From NCBI GenBank assembly GCA_028699365.1, contig JAQVUQ010000028.1, forward strand, positions 1 through 13,786: 13,786 bases of DNA. Direction: 5' to 3'. Below, in pieces: positions 1 through 6,580 of this stretch. Origin of the DNA: a bacterium (lineage in GTDB: Bacteria; UBP13; UBA5359). Both the position numbers and the translations under genes were made by a program. Positions within the stretch are counted from its first letter, which is position 1. Each line of letters starts with the position of its first letter. Below the pieces are notes generated by a model. The model had not been told where the DNA came from. It saw nothing but the letters and a program-made list of their open reading frames with translations, and ran no database searches.

Positions 1-339
1 GTGATAGCTTTCGGCTCGCCCACTTATTACGGCACCATGAGCTGGCAGATGAAGAAATGCATCGATACCCTGCCCGTAAGCGTGGAAGGAAAGCTGGCCG
101 GGGTCTTTGCTTCAGCCGCCTGGCCCGGTGGCGGGGGATACGAACTTACCCAGATCAACATGATCCAGGGCCTGCTGGTCCGGGGCATGCTGATATACTC
201 CGGCGGTGTAGTCACCGGGGCGCCGCCCACTCACTTTGGGGCTGTCTCGCGCAAAAATCCCGAAGGATTTGACGCCGACCGTTGTCGCAAACTGGGCCTC
301 AATCTAGCCAAAAAGGGCGTAGAGCTGTTTGGCCAGTGA
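1..339 (+). CDS. flavodoxin-family / NAD(P)H-dependent oxidoreductase, 3' part only
   Basis: This is the C-terminal part of a flavodoxin-fold FMN protein; the 5' end lies outside the window. The GTG at base 1 is read as an internal valine, because the visible protein opens inside the fold with a 'GSPTYYGTMS' segment. That segment corresponds to the central strand and FMN-contacting loop of WrbA/NQO-like proteins. It is followed by 'VFASAAWPGGGGYE' and 'MIQGLLVRGMLIYSGG', the usual later strand, glycine loop and helix, and then 'HFGAV...NPEGFD' and a final helix ending 'GVELFGQ'. Members of this family carry FMN and reduce quinones or other acceptors with NAD(P)H; the substrate cannot be told. 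The gene ends 79 bases before the response regulator, whose promoter lies directly after this stop codon, so the two are probably separate transcripts. The family call is fairly safe; the exact enzyme type is not. Confidence 0.8.
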   Translation: MIAFGSPTYYGTMSWQMKKCIDTLPVSVEGKLAGVFASAAWPGGGGYELTQINMIQGLLVRGMLIYSGGVVTGAPPTHFGAVSRKNPEGFDADRCRKLGLNLAKKGVELFGQ

Positions 340-349
340 GACATTGCCA

Positions 350-378
350 TTGACGGCAAAAGGCAGCCTTAGTAAAAT
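350..378 (+). promoter_or_regulatory. sigma-A-like promoter of the response regulator gene
   Basis: TTGACG at 350-355 and TAAAAT at 373-378 are separated by exactly 17 bases. Each matches the vegetative consensus at 5 of 6 positions. Transcription would start near 385, giving a leader of about 35 bases before the start codon at 419. The short TTGCC/GGCAA inverted repeat at 344-359 overlaps the -35 box and might end the upstream transcript weakly. The assignment rests on sequence match alone. Confidence 0.55.
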
Positions 379-418
379 GGAGATGAACTGTACGTCTAGT
401 TACTAAGGATGATGGCAA

Positions 419-1036
419 ATGGCGGAGAGAATCCTCGTAGTCGATGATGAAAAAGTTATACGCAAGCTGCTGCATGGCTACCTCTCGGAAGAGGGCTTTG
501 AGGTTGAGACCGTCAACGACAGCGCTGAGGCCATCGAGTTGTTGAAAAGGCGATCTTTCGATCTGGTGGTAACGGATATAAAGATGCCCGGTGCGGACGG
601 CATCTATCTGGCCGGGTACATAGATCAAAAATACGGTCTGCCGGTGGTGGTGATCACCGGATATCCCAGCGAAGAGAGCGCCGTGGCCGCTATGCGTCGC
701 GGAGTATCGGATTTCCTGTCCAAACCGTTCAGCCCGGATGTCCTTTTCAAGGTCATCTGGCGCACCCTTTACAGACATACCCAGCGCAGCCGGCTGCGAG
801 TAATATCCATAGCCAATGAATCCGACAAGGAACAGTTGTCGGAGAGCCGGGAAACATACGGCGATACTCCCGGGAAGCTGATGAGCCTGCAGGAGGTTGC
901 CGCCTATCTCAACGTTTCCGTGCAGACTATTTACAGGATGATATCCCGGGGAGAGCTTAAAGGTGTAAAGGTAGGCGTCAAATGGCGTTTCAAGCCCGAA
1001 TACGTCAAGCAGGCCTATCTGCGCCGGCAATCCTGA
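419..1036 (+). CDS. response regulator with excisionase/MerR-type helix-turn-helix output domain
   Basis: A two-component response regulator of 205 residues. The receiver domain covers about residues 3-120, with the acidic pair D9/D10, phospho-acceptor D53 (in 'VVTDIKMP'), T80 and K102 (in 'LSKPF') all present, so it should be phosphorylated and switch conformation. A linker of about 35 residues leads to a helix-turn-helix at about 155-194 ('SLQEVAAYLNVSVQTIYRMI...GVKWRF'), the excisionase/HTH_17 type more often seen in small standalone DNA-binding proteins. The product is probably a cytoplasmic DNA-binding regulator. The start is ATG 419, with AAGGA at 405-409 nine bases upstream; nearby ATGs at 409 and 412 are out of frame. 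It converges with the histidine kinase gene, with 7 bases between their stops, and that kinase is the obvious partner candidate. Its target genes cannot be seen. Confidence 0.9.
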   Translation: MAERILVVDDEKVIRKLLHGYLSEEGFEVETVNDSAEAIELLKRRSFDLVVTDIKMPGADGIYLAGYIDQKYGLPVVVITGYPSEESAVAAMRRGVSDFLSKPFSPDVLFKVIWRTLYRHTQRSRLRVISIANESDKEQLSESRETYGDTPGKLMSLQEVAAYLNVSVQTIYRMISRGELKGVKVGVKWRFKPEYVKQAYLRRQS

Positions 1037-1043
1037 ATTAATC

Positions 1044-2204
1044 TCAAGCCGGTCGGGGCAGGTATATGCTGAGAGTAGTGCCGTTGCCCGGCCGGCTGGA
1101 AACCCCGATGAACCCCTTATGCTGTTCTATTATGCTGTGAGCCGTAGCCAGGCCAAGGCCCGTTCCTTCACCGCAGGCCCTGGTAGTGAAGAAAGGCTCG
1201 AAAATGTGCTGCTGCGTCTCTTCATCCATGCCGCAGCCGGTATCCTTTACGGAAATCAGCACGTATCGACCCGGCTTGAGGCAGGGAACGGGGGCATGGG
1301 ATCCGTCTTCTATCAATACTTCAGACGTTTCCAGGGTTACCGTTCCCCCGTTAGGCATGGCGTCGCAGGCGTTGATAACCATGTTAAGCAGCACCTGCTT
1401 GATCTGCTGCTGATCCACTTTGAGCTTTTCCGGCCCGGCTTTCAGTTTCAGCACCAGCTCGGCATCCTGGCTTACCGCAATATGCCCAAGCATACTTGAG
1501 GTGTCCGAGATGACCTCGTTTATGTTTGCCTCGGACGGATTGATGGGTTGCCGTCTGGCAAAGGTCAACAACTGCCTGGTCAACTCGGCCGCACGGTCTG
1601 CAAGCTCGCTGATAAGGCCCAGATCTCTTGTCAGCGGATTATCGCTCTCCAGGCGCCTGAGCGCCAATTGCGAATAACCGGAAATACCCATCAGAATATT
1701 GTTGAATTCATGCGCAATGCCGCCGGCCAGCCGACAGACCGTCTCCATCTTGACCGCCTGCAGCATCTGCTCCTCAGCCTGTCTTCGCTTGGATATATCC
1801 CGGACTACGGAGAGGGCCAGTTCTCCGTCGCCAACTTTAAAACGGTGAATGCTGATCTCGGACGGCAGCTTGCGGCCGTCTTTGGCCACGTATACAGCCT
1901 CGAAAACGATTCTCCCTTTACGCATGAACTCACAGGCCAGACGAGGTACATCCATTCGGATATCCTTATCCATGAGATCCACAGGCGACATGGAAAGCAT
2001 CTCCTCACGGGAATACCCGGATCGTTGACAGGCGACTTCATTGACATACAAGAAGCTGCCGGGCAGCCCGTCTTCCCTGACTGCGTTGATGGAGATTGCA
2101 TCCGGACTGCTTGCGAACATATCGTTAAAGCACATCGGAATCTTCGACGCGACTCCTTCGATGGGCAGACTGATCTCTATTGCTTTGTTGCTGTTACAAT
2201 GCAT
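1044..2204 (-). CDS. PAS-domain sensor histidine kinase, soluble
   Basis: A histidine kinase of 386 residues. An N-terminal PAS sensor (about 25-140, ending 'VVRDISKRR') is followed by a HisKA dimerisation domain with phospho-acceptor H165 in '[14 protein letters not shown]', a motif typical of the family with H-E-F-N-N boxes. The GHKL ATPase domain (about 265-384) has the N box (N274, N278), G1 'DTGCGM' (321-326), F box 'IFEPFFTT' (334-341) and G2 'GEGTGLGLA' (345-353), so it should be active. There is no transmembrane stretch, so it probably senses a cytoplasmic signal or cofactor through PAS. The start at 2204 has a GGGAGGGGG ribosome site just upstream on the minus strand. It lies 28 bases after the small gene ending at 2233, so both are probably one transcript. 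It converges on the response regulator, a plausible but unproven partner. Confidence 0.9.
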   Translation of the reverse strand: MHCNSNKAIEISLPIEGVASKIPMCFNDMFASSPDAISINAVREDGLPGSFLYVNEVACQRSGYSREEMLSMSPVDLMDKDIRMDVPRLACEFMRKGRIVFEAVYVAKDGRKLPSEISIHRFKVGDGELALSVVRDISKRRQAEEQMLQAVKMETVCRLAGGIAHEFNNILMGISGYSQLALRRLESDNPLTRDLGLISELADRAAELTRQLLTFARRQPINPSEANINEVISDTSSMLGHIAVSQDAELVLKLKAGPEKLKVDQQQIKQVLLNMVINACDAMPNGGTVTLETSEVLIEDGSHAPVPCLKPGRYVLISVKDTGCGMDEETQQHIFEPFFTTRACGEGTGLGLATAHSIIEQHKGFIGVSSRPGNGTTLSIYLPRPA

Positions 2205-2232
2205 ATGACCCCCTCCCTTCGCCGCAGAACGA

Positions 2233-2631
2233 TCAGTCTGCTATGGCTTTCGTCTTTGCCGGAAACAATCGCTTCCACCATGCCGAGTACCATCTCCTGT
2301 TATTCCGTTCATCCAAAAGAATCCTGGTGGCTTTGAGTTCAAGCTGCATATCGGCAAACCGGGCCTCTGTGGCCATTATAAATTCGTGGTATACCTCTCT
2401 CCACTGAAGAGAGAGCTTCTCTTCCAGATCCGAGGCAAAATTATATAAGACCTCTTCCGTATTCTTATTGATCTCGGATACGGCTCTGTCCATAGTGTGG
2501 GCCATAATTCCCGCCATAGCCTGAGCCAGCGCTCTGGAGGACAGCTCAGGCGGCAGAACTTTCTCCGATACTTCGGCCTCCGCTGAATTCACGTCCGGCG
2601 CGTGCTCGTTATAATTGATATTTTCTCCCAT
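2233..2631 (-). CDS. hypothetical protein, helical/coiled-coil, co-directional with the histidine kinase
   Basis: I do not recognise a family for this 132-residue protein. The first 25 residues are acidic and probably disordered. From about residue 30 to 110 it is strongly helical with heptad-like spacing ('ALAQAMAGIMAHTMDRAVSEI', then 'LEEKLSLQWREVYHEF' and 'ADMQLELKATRILLDE'). It ends in a basic, tryptophan-rich tail ('RRWYSAWWKRLFPAKTK') that could bind a membrane surface or a partner protein. The start ATG at 2631 has a GGAGG about ten bases upstream on the minus strand. It is the first gene of a probable two-gene unit, 28 bases ahead of the PAS kinase, which suggests an accessory or signal-delivery role for that kinase. 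That role is inference from position only. Confidence 0.65.
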   Translation of the reverse strand: MGENINYNEHAPDVNSAEAEVSEKVLPPELSSRALAQAMAGIMAHTMDRAVSEINKNTEEVLYNFASDLEEKLSLQWREVYHEFIMATEARFADMQLELKATRILLDERNNRRWYSAWWKRLFPAKTKAIAD

Positions 2632-2936
2632 TGGACGGTGGCCTCCACAGGCTTTATACGTAGAGCGAGGGTATTGCTGGAAGAAAGACAGGTTGCACGC
2701 TCCCCATCAAAGGATTTTAACATGCTTAATATTTGCTGGTCAATGATTATCCCTGATAGCATTTGATTAAATAAATGGAATAATCGTTTGTTTACAGGCA
2801 TACAAGCGCTGACAAGCAGATATTTTAGTCCCTGTTTACCTGAAAAACACGGATATTTACATTGAAAACAGGTAATAAGGGATTATTCATAGAAATAAAG
2901 AAAAGTAATAATAATCCTGTTTTTGGAGGGTTGATC
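2632..2936. other. 305-base divergent intergenic region
   Basis: No gene is supported here. The stretch separates the minus-strand kinase unit from the plus-strand nitroreductase, so it must hold promoters for both. I could not settle on convincing paired hexamers in either direction. The right half is AT-rich and contains the imperfect dyad listed separately. An in-frame upstream ATG at 2862 would extend the nitroreductase by 25 residues, but it lacks a ribosome site. Confidence 0.6.
2829..2882. repeat. imperfect inverted repeat upstream of the nitroreductase gene
   Basis: TCCCTGTTTACCTG at 2829-2842 and CAGGTAATAAGGGA at 2869-2882 are reverse complements at 12 of 14 positions, with a 26-base AT-rich loop. 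It lies 54 bases before the nitroreductase start codon. It could be a paired operator or a leader hairpin. Which of these applies depends on where transcription starts, which I cannot fix. Confidence 0.5.
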
Positions 2937-3455
2937 ATGGAGCTTATGCAAGCCATCAGGGAGAGACGCAGCATCAGACGGTACAGAAAAGACCCGGTCT
3001 GCGGCTGCGCCATAGCCGGACTAATAGAGGCCGCCCGACTGGCGCCTTCATGGAAGAACGGACAATGCTGGCGCTTCATACTGGTGCGTGATCACGAAAT
3101 GCTGCAGCGCATAGCCGGGGAGAACTATGGTGCTCCCGCCTGCATAGTGGCCTGCGGTCTGCCGGAGGAATCCGGCCGTAACAACGAACAGGATTATTAT
3201 CTGGTGGACGTAGCCATAGCCGTGGAGCACCTGGTTCTGGCAGCCGTAGATATGGGGCTGGGGACCTGCTGGGTGTCCGGGCGCATGCTGGAAGAGCAGA
3301 AGATCAAGGAAGCTCTGGGCATACCGGAGGAAGTCAGAGTGGTAGCCATGACGCCGCTGGGCTATCCCGACGGAGACCTGCCGCCCGCGCCCGCCGGCAG
3401 ACGCCGCCCCACGGAAGAGATCTTCTTCAGCGAGAGCTGGGGCGCGCAGGGGTAG
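2937..3455 (+). CDS. nitroreductase-family FMN oxidoreductase
   Basis: A 172-residue nitroreductase-fold protein. The N-terminal 'IRERRSIRRYRKDPV' is the classic FMN phosphate-binding arginine-rich segment, and 'ARLAPSWKNGQCWRFILV' is the second FMN contact. The central 'DVAIAVEHLVLAAVDMGLGTCWV' is the hallmark dimer/FMN helix, and the C-terminal 'MTPLGYPDG...RRPTEEIFF' is also typical. Members are homodimers that use NAD(P)H to reduce nitro compounds, quinones or flavins; some have specialised roles, and the substrate here is unknown. I chose ATG 2937 because GGAGGG (2925-2930) sits 6 bases upstream and family members begin just before the ERRSIRRY motif; the in-frame ATG at 2862 has no such site. 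The length fits the short branch of the family. The gene stands alone, followed by a strong hairpin. Confidence 0.88.
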   Translation: MELMQAIRERRSIRRYRKDPVCGCAIAGLIEAARLAPSWKNGQCWRFILVRDHEMLQRIAGENYGAPACIVACGLPEESGRNNEQDYYLVDVAIAVEHLVLAAVDMGLGTCWVSGRMLEEQKIKEALGIPEEVRVVAMTPLGYPDGDLPPAPAGRRRPTEEIFFSESWGAQG

Positions 3456-3462
3456 AATTGCC

Positions 3463-3498
3463 GTCTCAAGCAGCCCTGCGTTCAGGGCCGCTTGAGAC
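3463..3498. terminator. bidirectional terminator-like hairpin between convergent genes
   Basis: GTCTCAAGC (3463-3471) pairs perfectly with GCTTGAGAC (3490-3498). After one A/C mismatch, GCCCTG (3473-3478) pairs with CAGGGC (3483-3488), leaving a 4-base loop. It starts 7 bases after the nitroreductase stop and contains the stop codon of the opposing TM2 gene. No clear T run follows on either side, so it may act as a roadblock, an RNA 3'-end stabiliser or a Rho-assisted terminator rather than a classic intrinsic one. Confidence 0.65.
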
Positions 3499-3712
3499 GC
3501 TTTCCCTGAGCATCCTTGAACTCGCCGGTAACTATCAGGATCAGGTCTATCAGCACCCAGATGCCGAACCCGCCGGCGGTCAGCAATTGAATTACTCCTA
3601 TGGCAGTGTGTCCGGTATAGAACCGGTGTATGCCCAGCCAGCCGAGGAAGATACAGAACAGTAACGTGGTCAGCCAGTCTCTATCGGAGTATTCCATACT
3701 CTGATCGGTCAC
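3482..3712 (-). CDS. TM2-domain membrane protein
   Basis: A 76-residue protein that is almost entirely a TM2 domain. The first hydrophobic segment (about 14-27) leads into '[23 protein letters not shown]'. A glycine-rich turn and the second segment with '[14 protein letters not shown]' (about 48-61) carry the signature G-W-D residues. The tail is short and basic. TM2 proteins sit in the cytoplasmic membrane; in bacteria their role is not well defined. I prefer the GTG start at 3712 because AAGGGGGG lies about 7 bases upstream on the minus strand. An earlier in-frame ATG at 3793 would add 27 residues unlike the family and lacks a ribosome site, and the internal ATG at residue 6 is possible. 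The stop codon lies inside the terminator-like hairpin. Confidence 0.82.
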   Translation of the reverse strand: MTDQSMEYSDRDWLTTLLFCIFLGWLGIHRFYTGHTAIGVIQLLTAGGFGIWVLIDLILIVTGEFKDAQGKRLKRP

Positions 3713-3838
3713 GTACAGCCCCCCTTTGCCATGATTGCGAGATCGATGATCGATAATTGTCTTATTCCCGGATATGCGGTGAAATACCTGCAACGGGGTT
3801 GAAACTGGTGTGTGGAAAACATCTGTAAATAATAGCTC

Positions 3839-3867
3839 TTGACCAAACGTTTGTTTGCTGATAATAT
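3839..3867 (+). promoter_or_regulatory. promoter with internal palindrome ahead of the DUF4062/ATPase gene
   Basis: TTGACC (3839-3844) and TAATAT (3862-3867) are 17 bases apart. The expected start near 3874 gives a leader of about 33 bases. The perfect palindrome CAAACGTTTG (3844-3853) fills the first part of the spacer, where a bound repressor would block RNA polymerase, so it is a good operator candidate. This rests on pattern match only. Confidence 0.5.
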
Positions 3868-3906
3868 GATTTTATAACAGACAATGACCATGGGAGCGAT
3901 AATGCC

Positions 3907-5415
3907 ATGAAGCCCATCCGTATTTTTATCAGCGGCGTGCAGAAGGAATTTGCTATAGAGCGCTCCACCCTGCGGGATTATCTGCAAAGCGACCAACTTC
4001 TACGGCGCTTTTTCGAGCCGTTTCTGTTTGAGGAGGTGCCCGCAGCCGACCGGCGTGCAGATGAACTGTATCTAAATGAAGTACAGCAATGCGATATCTA
4101 TCTGGGATTCTTTGGAAACGATTATGGATGGGAAGATGATGAAGGCATCTCTCCAACGCATCGTGAATTTGATGAAGCTACCCGGCTGGGCAAGTTTCGG
4201 CTGATTTTCGTCAAAGGAGCGGATGACAAAGCTCGACATCCCAAAATGCTGGCATTAGTTCAAACGGCAGGAGAGCAACTGATACGGCGCCGTTTTACTA
4301 CGCCTTCCGAACTGATTACATCAGTATACGCAAGTTTAGTTCAGTATCTCGAAATGCAGGAGATGCTTCGTAATGGTCCTTTTGATGCCGCTTTCTGTCG
4401 TAATGCCACCCTGGATGATCTTGACGAGGAGAAGATCAGTATCTTTCTTCGTCGTGCCCGCAAAACACGTGGCTATGCGCTGGACGAGCATACCGAACCT
4501 CACGGCGTTCTGGAACATTTAAACTTGCTGAGCAACGGACGCCCTTCTCATGCGGCAATTCTGTTGTTTGGTAAACGGCCTCAGAGGTTTCTGATTTCCT
4601 CAGAGGTCAAGTGCATGCACTTCCATACAACACAAGTACGTAAGCCGATACCGTCCTACCATATCTATAAGGGTACGGTGTTTGAATTGGTAGATCAGGC
4701 AGTGGACTTTGTAATGTCCAAGATCGACCTGTGGGTCGGCACCCGGGCTGAAAGCACTCAGGTGCCTGTGCAGTATGAGATACCCGCTGAAGTCGTTCGT
4801 GAAGCTATAGTGAACGCCGTGGCTCACAGAAATTACACCAGCAACGCCAGCGTCCAGGTGATGCTCTTCCCTGACCGATTGGAAGTATGGAATCCCGGAG
4901 AACTCCGTCCACCCCTGACACTGGAAAAGCTCACCCAGCCGCACCCATCGCTTCCGGGCAATCCTCTCATTGCGGAACCGCTTTATCTTACTAAATACAT
5001 TGAAAAAGCCGGATCCGGAACGCTGGATATGATAGAGCTGTGCCGTGACGCAGGACTTCGTCCACCGGAGTTCCGAATGGATGTAGGGTGTTTCATTTTG
5101 ACAATACGGCGTAAGGACAGAAATTTAACTGAACAGGCAGAACAGCCGGAGTCCAGTACCAGTCCAGTACCAGTCCAGTACCAGTCGTTGGAGGGACGCG
5201 TTCTGGATCTGCTGCGAGAAGATGATCTGCCCACTTCGATCATCTCAAAGAACTTAGGGCAAAGCAGAGTTTCAGGACAGCTCAAGGTAGTGCTGAACAG
5301 ATTGCTATCTGAAGCGTTTATTGAGTACACCATACCGGAAAAGCCCAACAGCCGCTACCAGAAATACCGTTTGGCCGAGCGAGGCCGGGAGCGGTTGAAG
5401 AGGCTGAAAGGCTGA
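3907..5415 (+). CDS. DUF4062 - RecG-like GHKL ATPase - winged-helix protein
   Basis: A 502-residue multidomain protein. Residues 1-95 form a DUF4062 domain ('IRIFISGVQKEFAIERSTLRDYL', then 'CDIYLGFFGNDYGWEDDEGISPTHREFDEA'), a Rossmann-like module often found in signalling and conflict proteins. Residues about 160-250 resemble the region after AlbA_2 in 'RecG-like' ATPases ('HLNLLSNGRPSHAAILLFGKRPQRF'). The GHKL-type ATPase (about 290-400) has E299/N303/H307 in 'EAIVNAVAHRNY' and the glycine box 'GSGTLDM' (369-375). A linker and a winged helix (about 428-490) follow. It lacks helicase motifs despite the RecG label such proteins often get. The start at 3907 fits the family N-terminus; GGGAG at 3892-3896 is the ribosome site. 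It sits beside a WYL regulator and a CRISPR operon, which suggests a defence or stress role, but the function is not established. Three exact 11-base repeats lie in the linker. Confidence 0.85.
   Translation: MKPIRIFISGVQKEFAIERSTLRDYLQSDQLLRRFFEPFLFEEVPAADRRADELYLNEVQQCDIYLGFFGNDYGWEDDEGISPTHREFDEATRLGKFRLIFVKGADDKARHPKMLALVQTAGEQLIRRRFTTPSELITSVYASLVQYLEMQEMLRNGPFDAAFCRNATLDDLDEEKISIFLRRARKTRGYALDEHTEPHGVLEHLNLLSNGRPSHAAILLFGKRPQRFLISSEVKCMHFHTTQVRKPIPSYHIYKGTVFELVDQAVDFVMSKIDLWVGTRAESTQVPVQYEIPAEVVREAIVNAVAHRNYTSNASVQVMLFPDRLEVWNPGELRPPLTLEKLTQPHPSLPGNPLIAEPLYLTKYIEKAGSGTLDMIELCRDAGLRPPEFRMDVGCFILTIRRKDRNLTEQAEQPESSTSPVPVQYQSLEGRVLDLLREDDLPTSIISKNLGQSRVSGQLKVVLNRLLSEAFIEYTIPEKPNSRYQKYRLAERGRERLKRLKG
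5153..5185 (+). repeat. 11-base tandem repeat, three exact copies, inside the DUF4062/ATPase gene
   Basis: CCAGTACCAGT occurs at 5153-5163, 5164-5174 and 5175-5185 without a mismatch. The unit is not a multiple of three, so only copy numbers congruent to three keep the frame; the present three copies encode 'SSTSPVPVQYQ' across the linker. Losing one copy gives a TGA at 5223-5225, and gaining one gives a TAG at 5255-5257. Either change would remove the winged helix. Confidence 0.9.
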
Positions 5416-5477
5416 TGGAATAGGCCAAAAGCTGTAAGGAGAGAGGGATAGCCATTGGATATAAGGCCTGGATTATT

Positions 5478-5506
5478 TGCGTAAGCAGGCGAGCAAGCAT
5501 TATAAT
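5478..5506 (+). promoter_or_regulatory. promoter of the WYL regulator gene, possibly leaderless
   Basis: A perfect TATAAT (5501-5506) lies 17 bases after TTGCGT (5478-5483). Transcription would start at about 5513, right at the ATG at 5514, so the mRNA would have little or no leader. This fits the absence of a ribosome site before 5514. A good ribosome-like site, AAGGAGAGAGGG at 5436-5447, lies upstream of the promoter and would serve only a read-through transcript. Confidence 0.55.
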
Positions 5507-5513
5507 TAATTGT

Positions 5514-6503
5514 ATGGATAGAGAGAAATTATGGCGCATCTGGGAGATAGGCAAGCGGCTGGAGAGAGGTGAATACCTGTCTACTGCCAGCCTGACTCAA
5601 AAATATGAAATAGGGCCAAGAACGGTATATCGTGATATCCAGGATCTGAGCAATATATATGCAATGCCGATAACCTACTGTCGGAAGCGGCGGGCTTACT
5701 ATTGCAACGACAAAAACTTTAAATTCCATGCCCCTCTTAAGCTGACAGAGGGCGAGTTGCTGGTGCTCTACCTCGGTCATAATCTGCTATCACAATGTGC
5801 CGGTACCATCCTGGAAGACTCCATAAAGTCCGCTTTCAGCAGTATCATCAGTCTGCTGCCTCGTGAGGTATCCATAGATGACGCTTCTCTTCTGGAAAGC
5901 TTTTCTTTAGACTTACCGCCATTACGTGCTGAAGGGGTGCGGGAGGCAAAGCATTCCTCATCGCTGAGCCAGGCCGTGGCGGAGAAACAGACATGCAGTA
6001 TACGATACTATACTGCCGGAAGAGGCAAAGAGAGCCAACGCCTTGTTGATCCATACAAGCTTTATTACCACGACGGCGTTTGGTACCTTATCGCCTATTG
6101 TCACAACAGAAAGAGTATCCGTATCTTCGCTCTGGATCGTATACTGGCATTGGAGGTTACTGAGAAACACTTCACCGATATACAGGGTTTTAATATTAAT
6201 GATTATCTGAGTGAAAGTTTTGGAGGCTTTAGCGATGAGCATGTATACGACATAGCTATTCGCTTCAATGCTGCTCAGGCATACTGGGTCAGCGGACGTT
6301 GCTGGCATCATACCCAGGAGATTGAAGAACAACTTGACGGTTCCATTATCTTGCGCATGCGTGTCAGTGGTCTGCTGGGAGTCAAACGCTGGGTAATGCG
6401 TTACGGGTGCTATGCGGAAGTACTGGCACCGGAGGAATTACGGCGGATGGTTTGTGAAGAGGTTGAGGGGATGAAAGGGGTTTATTCAAAAGAATTAAAA
6501 TGA
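5514..6503 (+). CDS. WYL-domain transcriptional regulator (HTH-WYL)
   Basis: A 329-residue regulator. The N-terminal helix-turn-helix (about 1-60) includes 'STASLTQKYEIGPRTVYRDIQDL', the DeoR/HTH_11 type that introduces WYL proteins. The WYL domain has the naming residues W190-Y191-L192 in 'VWYLIAYCHNRKSIRIFALDRI', plus the downstream arginine-rich ligand-contact strand. The C-terminal extension (about 240-325, with 'RVSGLLGVKRWVMRYG...EVLAPEELRRMV') is the WCX part. WYL domains sense nucleic acids or nucleotides, and these proteins often regulate CRISPR and other defence genes. The position between the DUF4062/ATPase gene and the cas operon, same strand, suggests it controls one or both. ATG 5514 gives the usual family N-terminus. 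An in-frame ATT at 5454 behind AAGGAGAGAGGG could give a 20-residue extension if the gene is read from upstream. Confidence 0.9.
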   Translation: MDREKLWRIWEIGKRLERGEYLSTASLTQKYEIGPRTVYRDIQDLSNIYAMPITYCRKRRAYYCNDKNFKFHAPLKLTEGELLVLYLGHNLLSQCAGTILEDSIKSAFSSIISLLPREVSIDDASLLESFSLDLPPLRAEGVREAKHSSSLSQAVAEKQTCSIRYYTAGRGKESQRLVDPYKLYYHDGVWYLIAYCHNRKSIRIFALDRILALEVTEKHFTDIQGFNINDYLSESFGGFSDEHVYDIAIRFNAAQAYWVSGRCWHHTQEIEEQLDGSIILRMRVSGLLGVKRWVMRYGCYAEVLAPEELRRMVCEEVEGMKGVYSKELK

Positions 6504-6511
6504 AGATCGGT

Positions 6512-6542
6512 GGCAGGTATTAAGCGATTCTTAATATCTGCC
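6512..6542. repeat. hairpin directly after the WYL gene
   Basis: GGCAGGTATTAAG (6512-6524) pairs with CTTAATATCTGCC (6530-6542) over 13 pairs, including one G-T, around a 5-base loop. It begins 8 bases after the stop codon and probably marks the 3' end of the WYL mRNA. No T run follows, so termination would not be of the classic intrinsic kind. Its right arm runs into the start of the relic described next. Confidence 0.6.
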
Positions 6543-6580
6543 GCAGAAGGTACGATAGGATAGATAGAATGCAACAGCAA

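Noticed and set aside
299-1030. Minus-strand 243-residue open frame opposite the response regulator
   Set aside because: Composition and lack of any recognisable domain mark it as a shadow of the well-supported receiver-HTH gene on the plus strand.
1548-2336. Plus-strand 262-residue open frame opposite the histidine kinase
   Set aside because: The kinase on the other strand has all its catalytic boxes. This frame shows no family and also crosses the kinase start and the next gene.
4762-4776. VPVQY at residues 286-290 of the ATPase protein echoing VPVQY at 421-425 as a possible internal duplication
   Set aside because: Only five residues match, the codons differ, and the second copy arises from the 11-base repeat. 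Chance is the simpler explanation.
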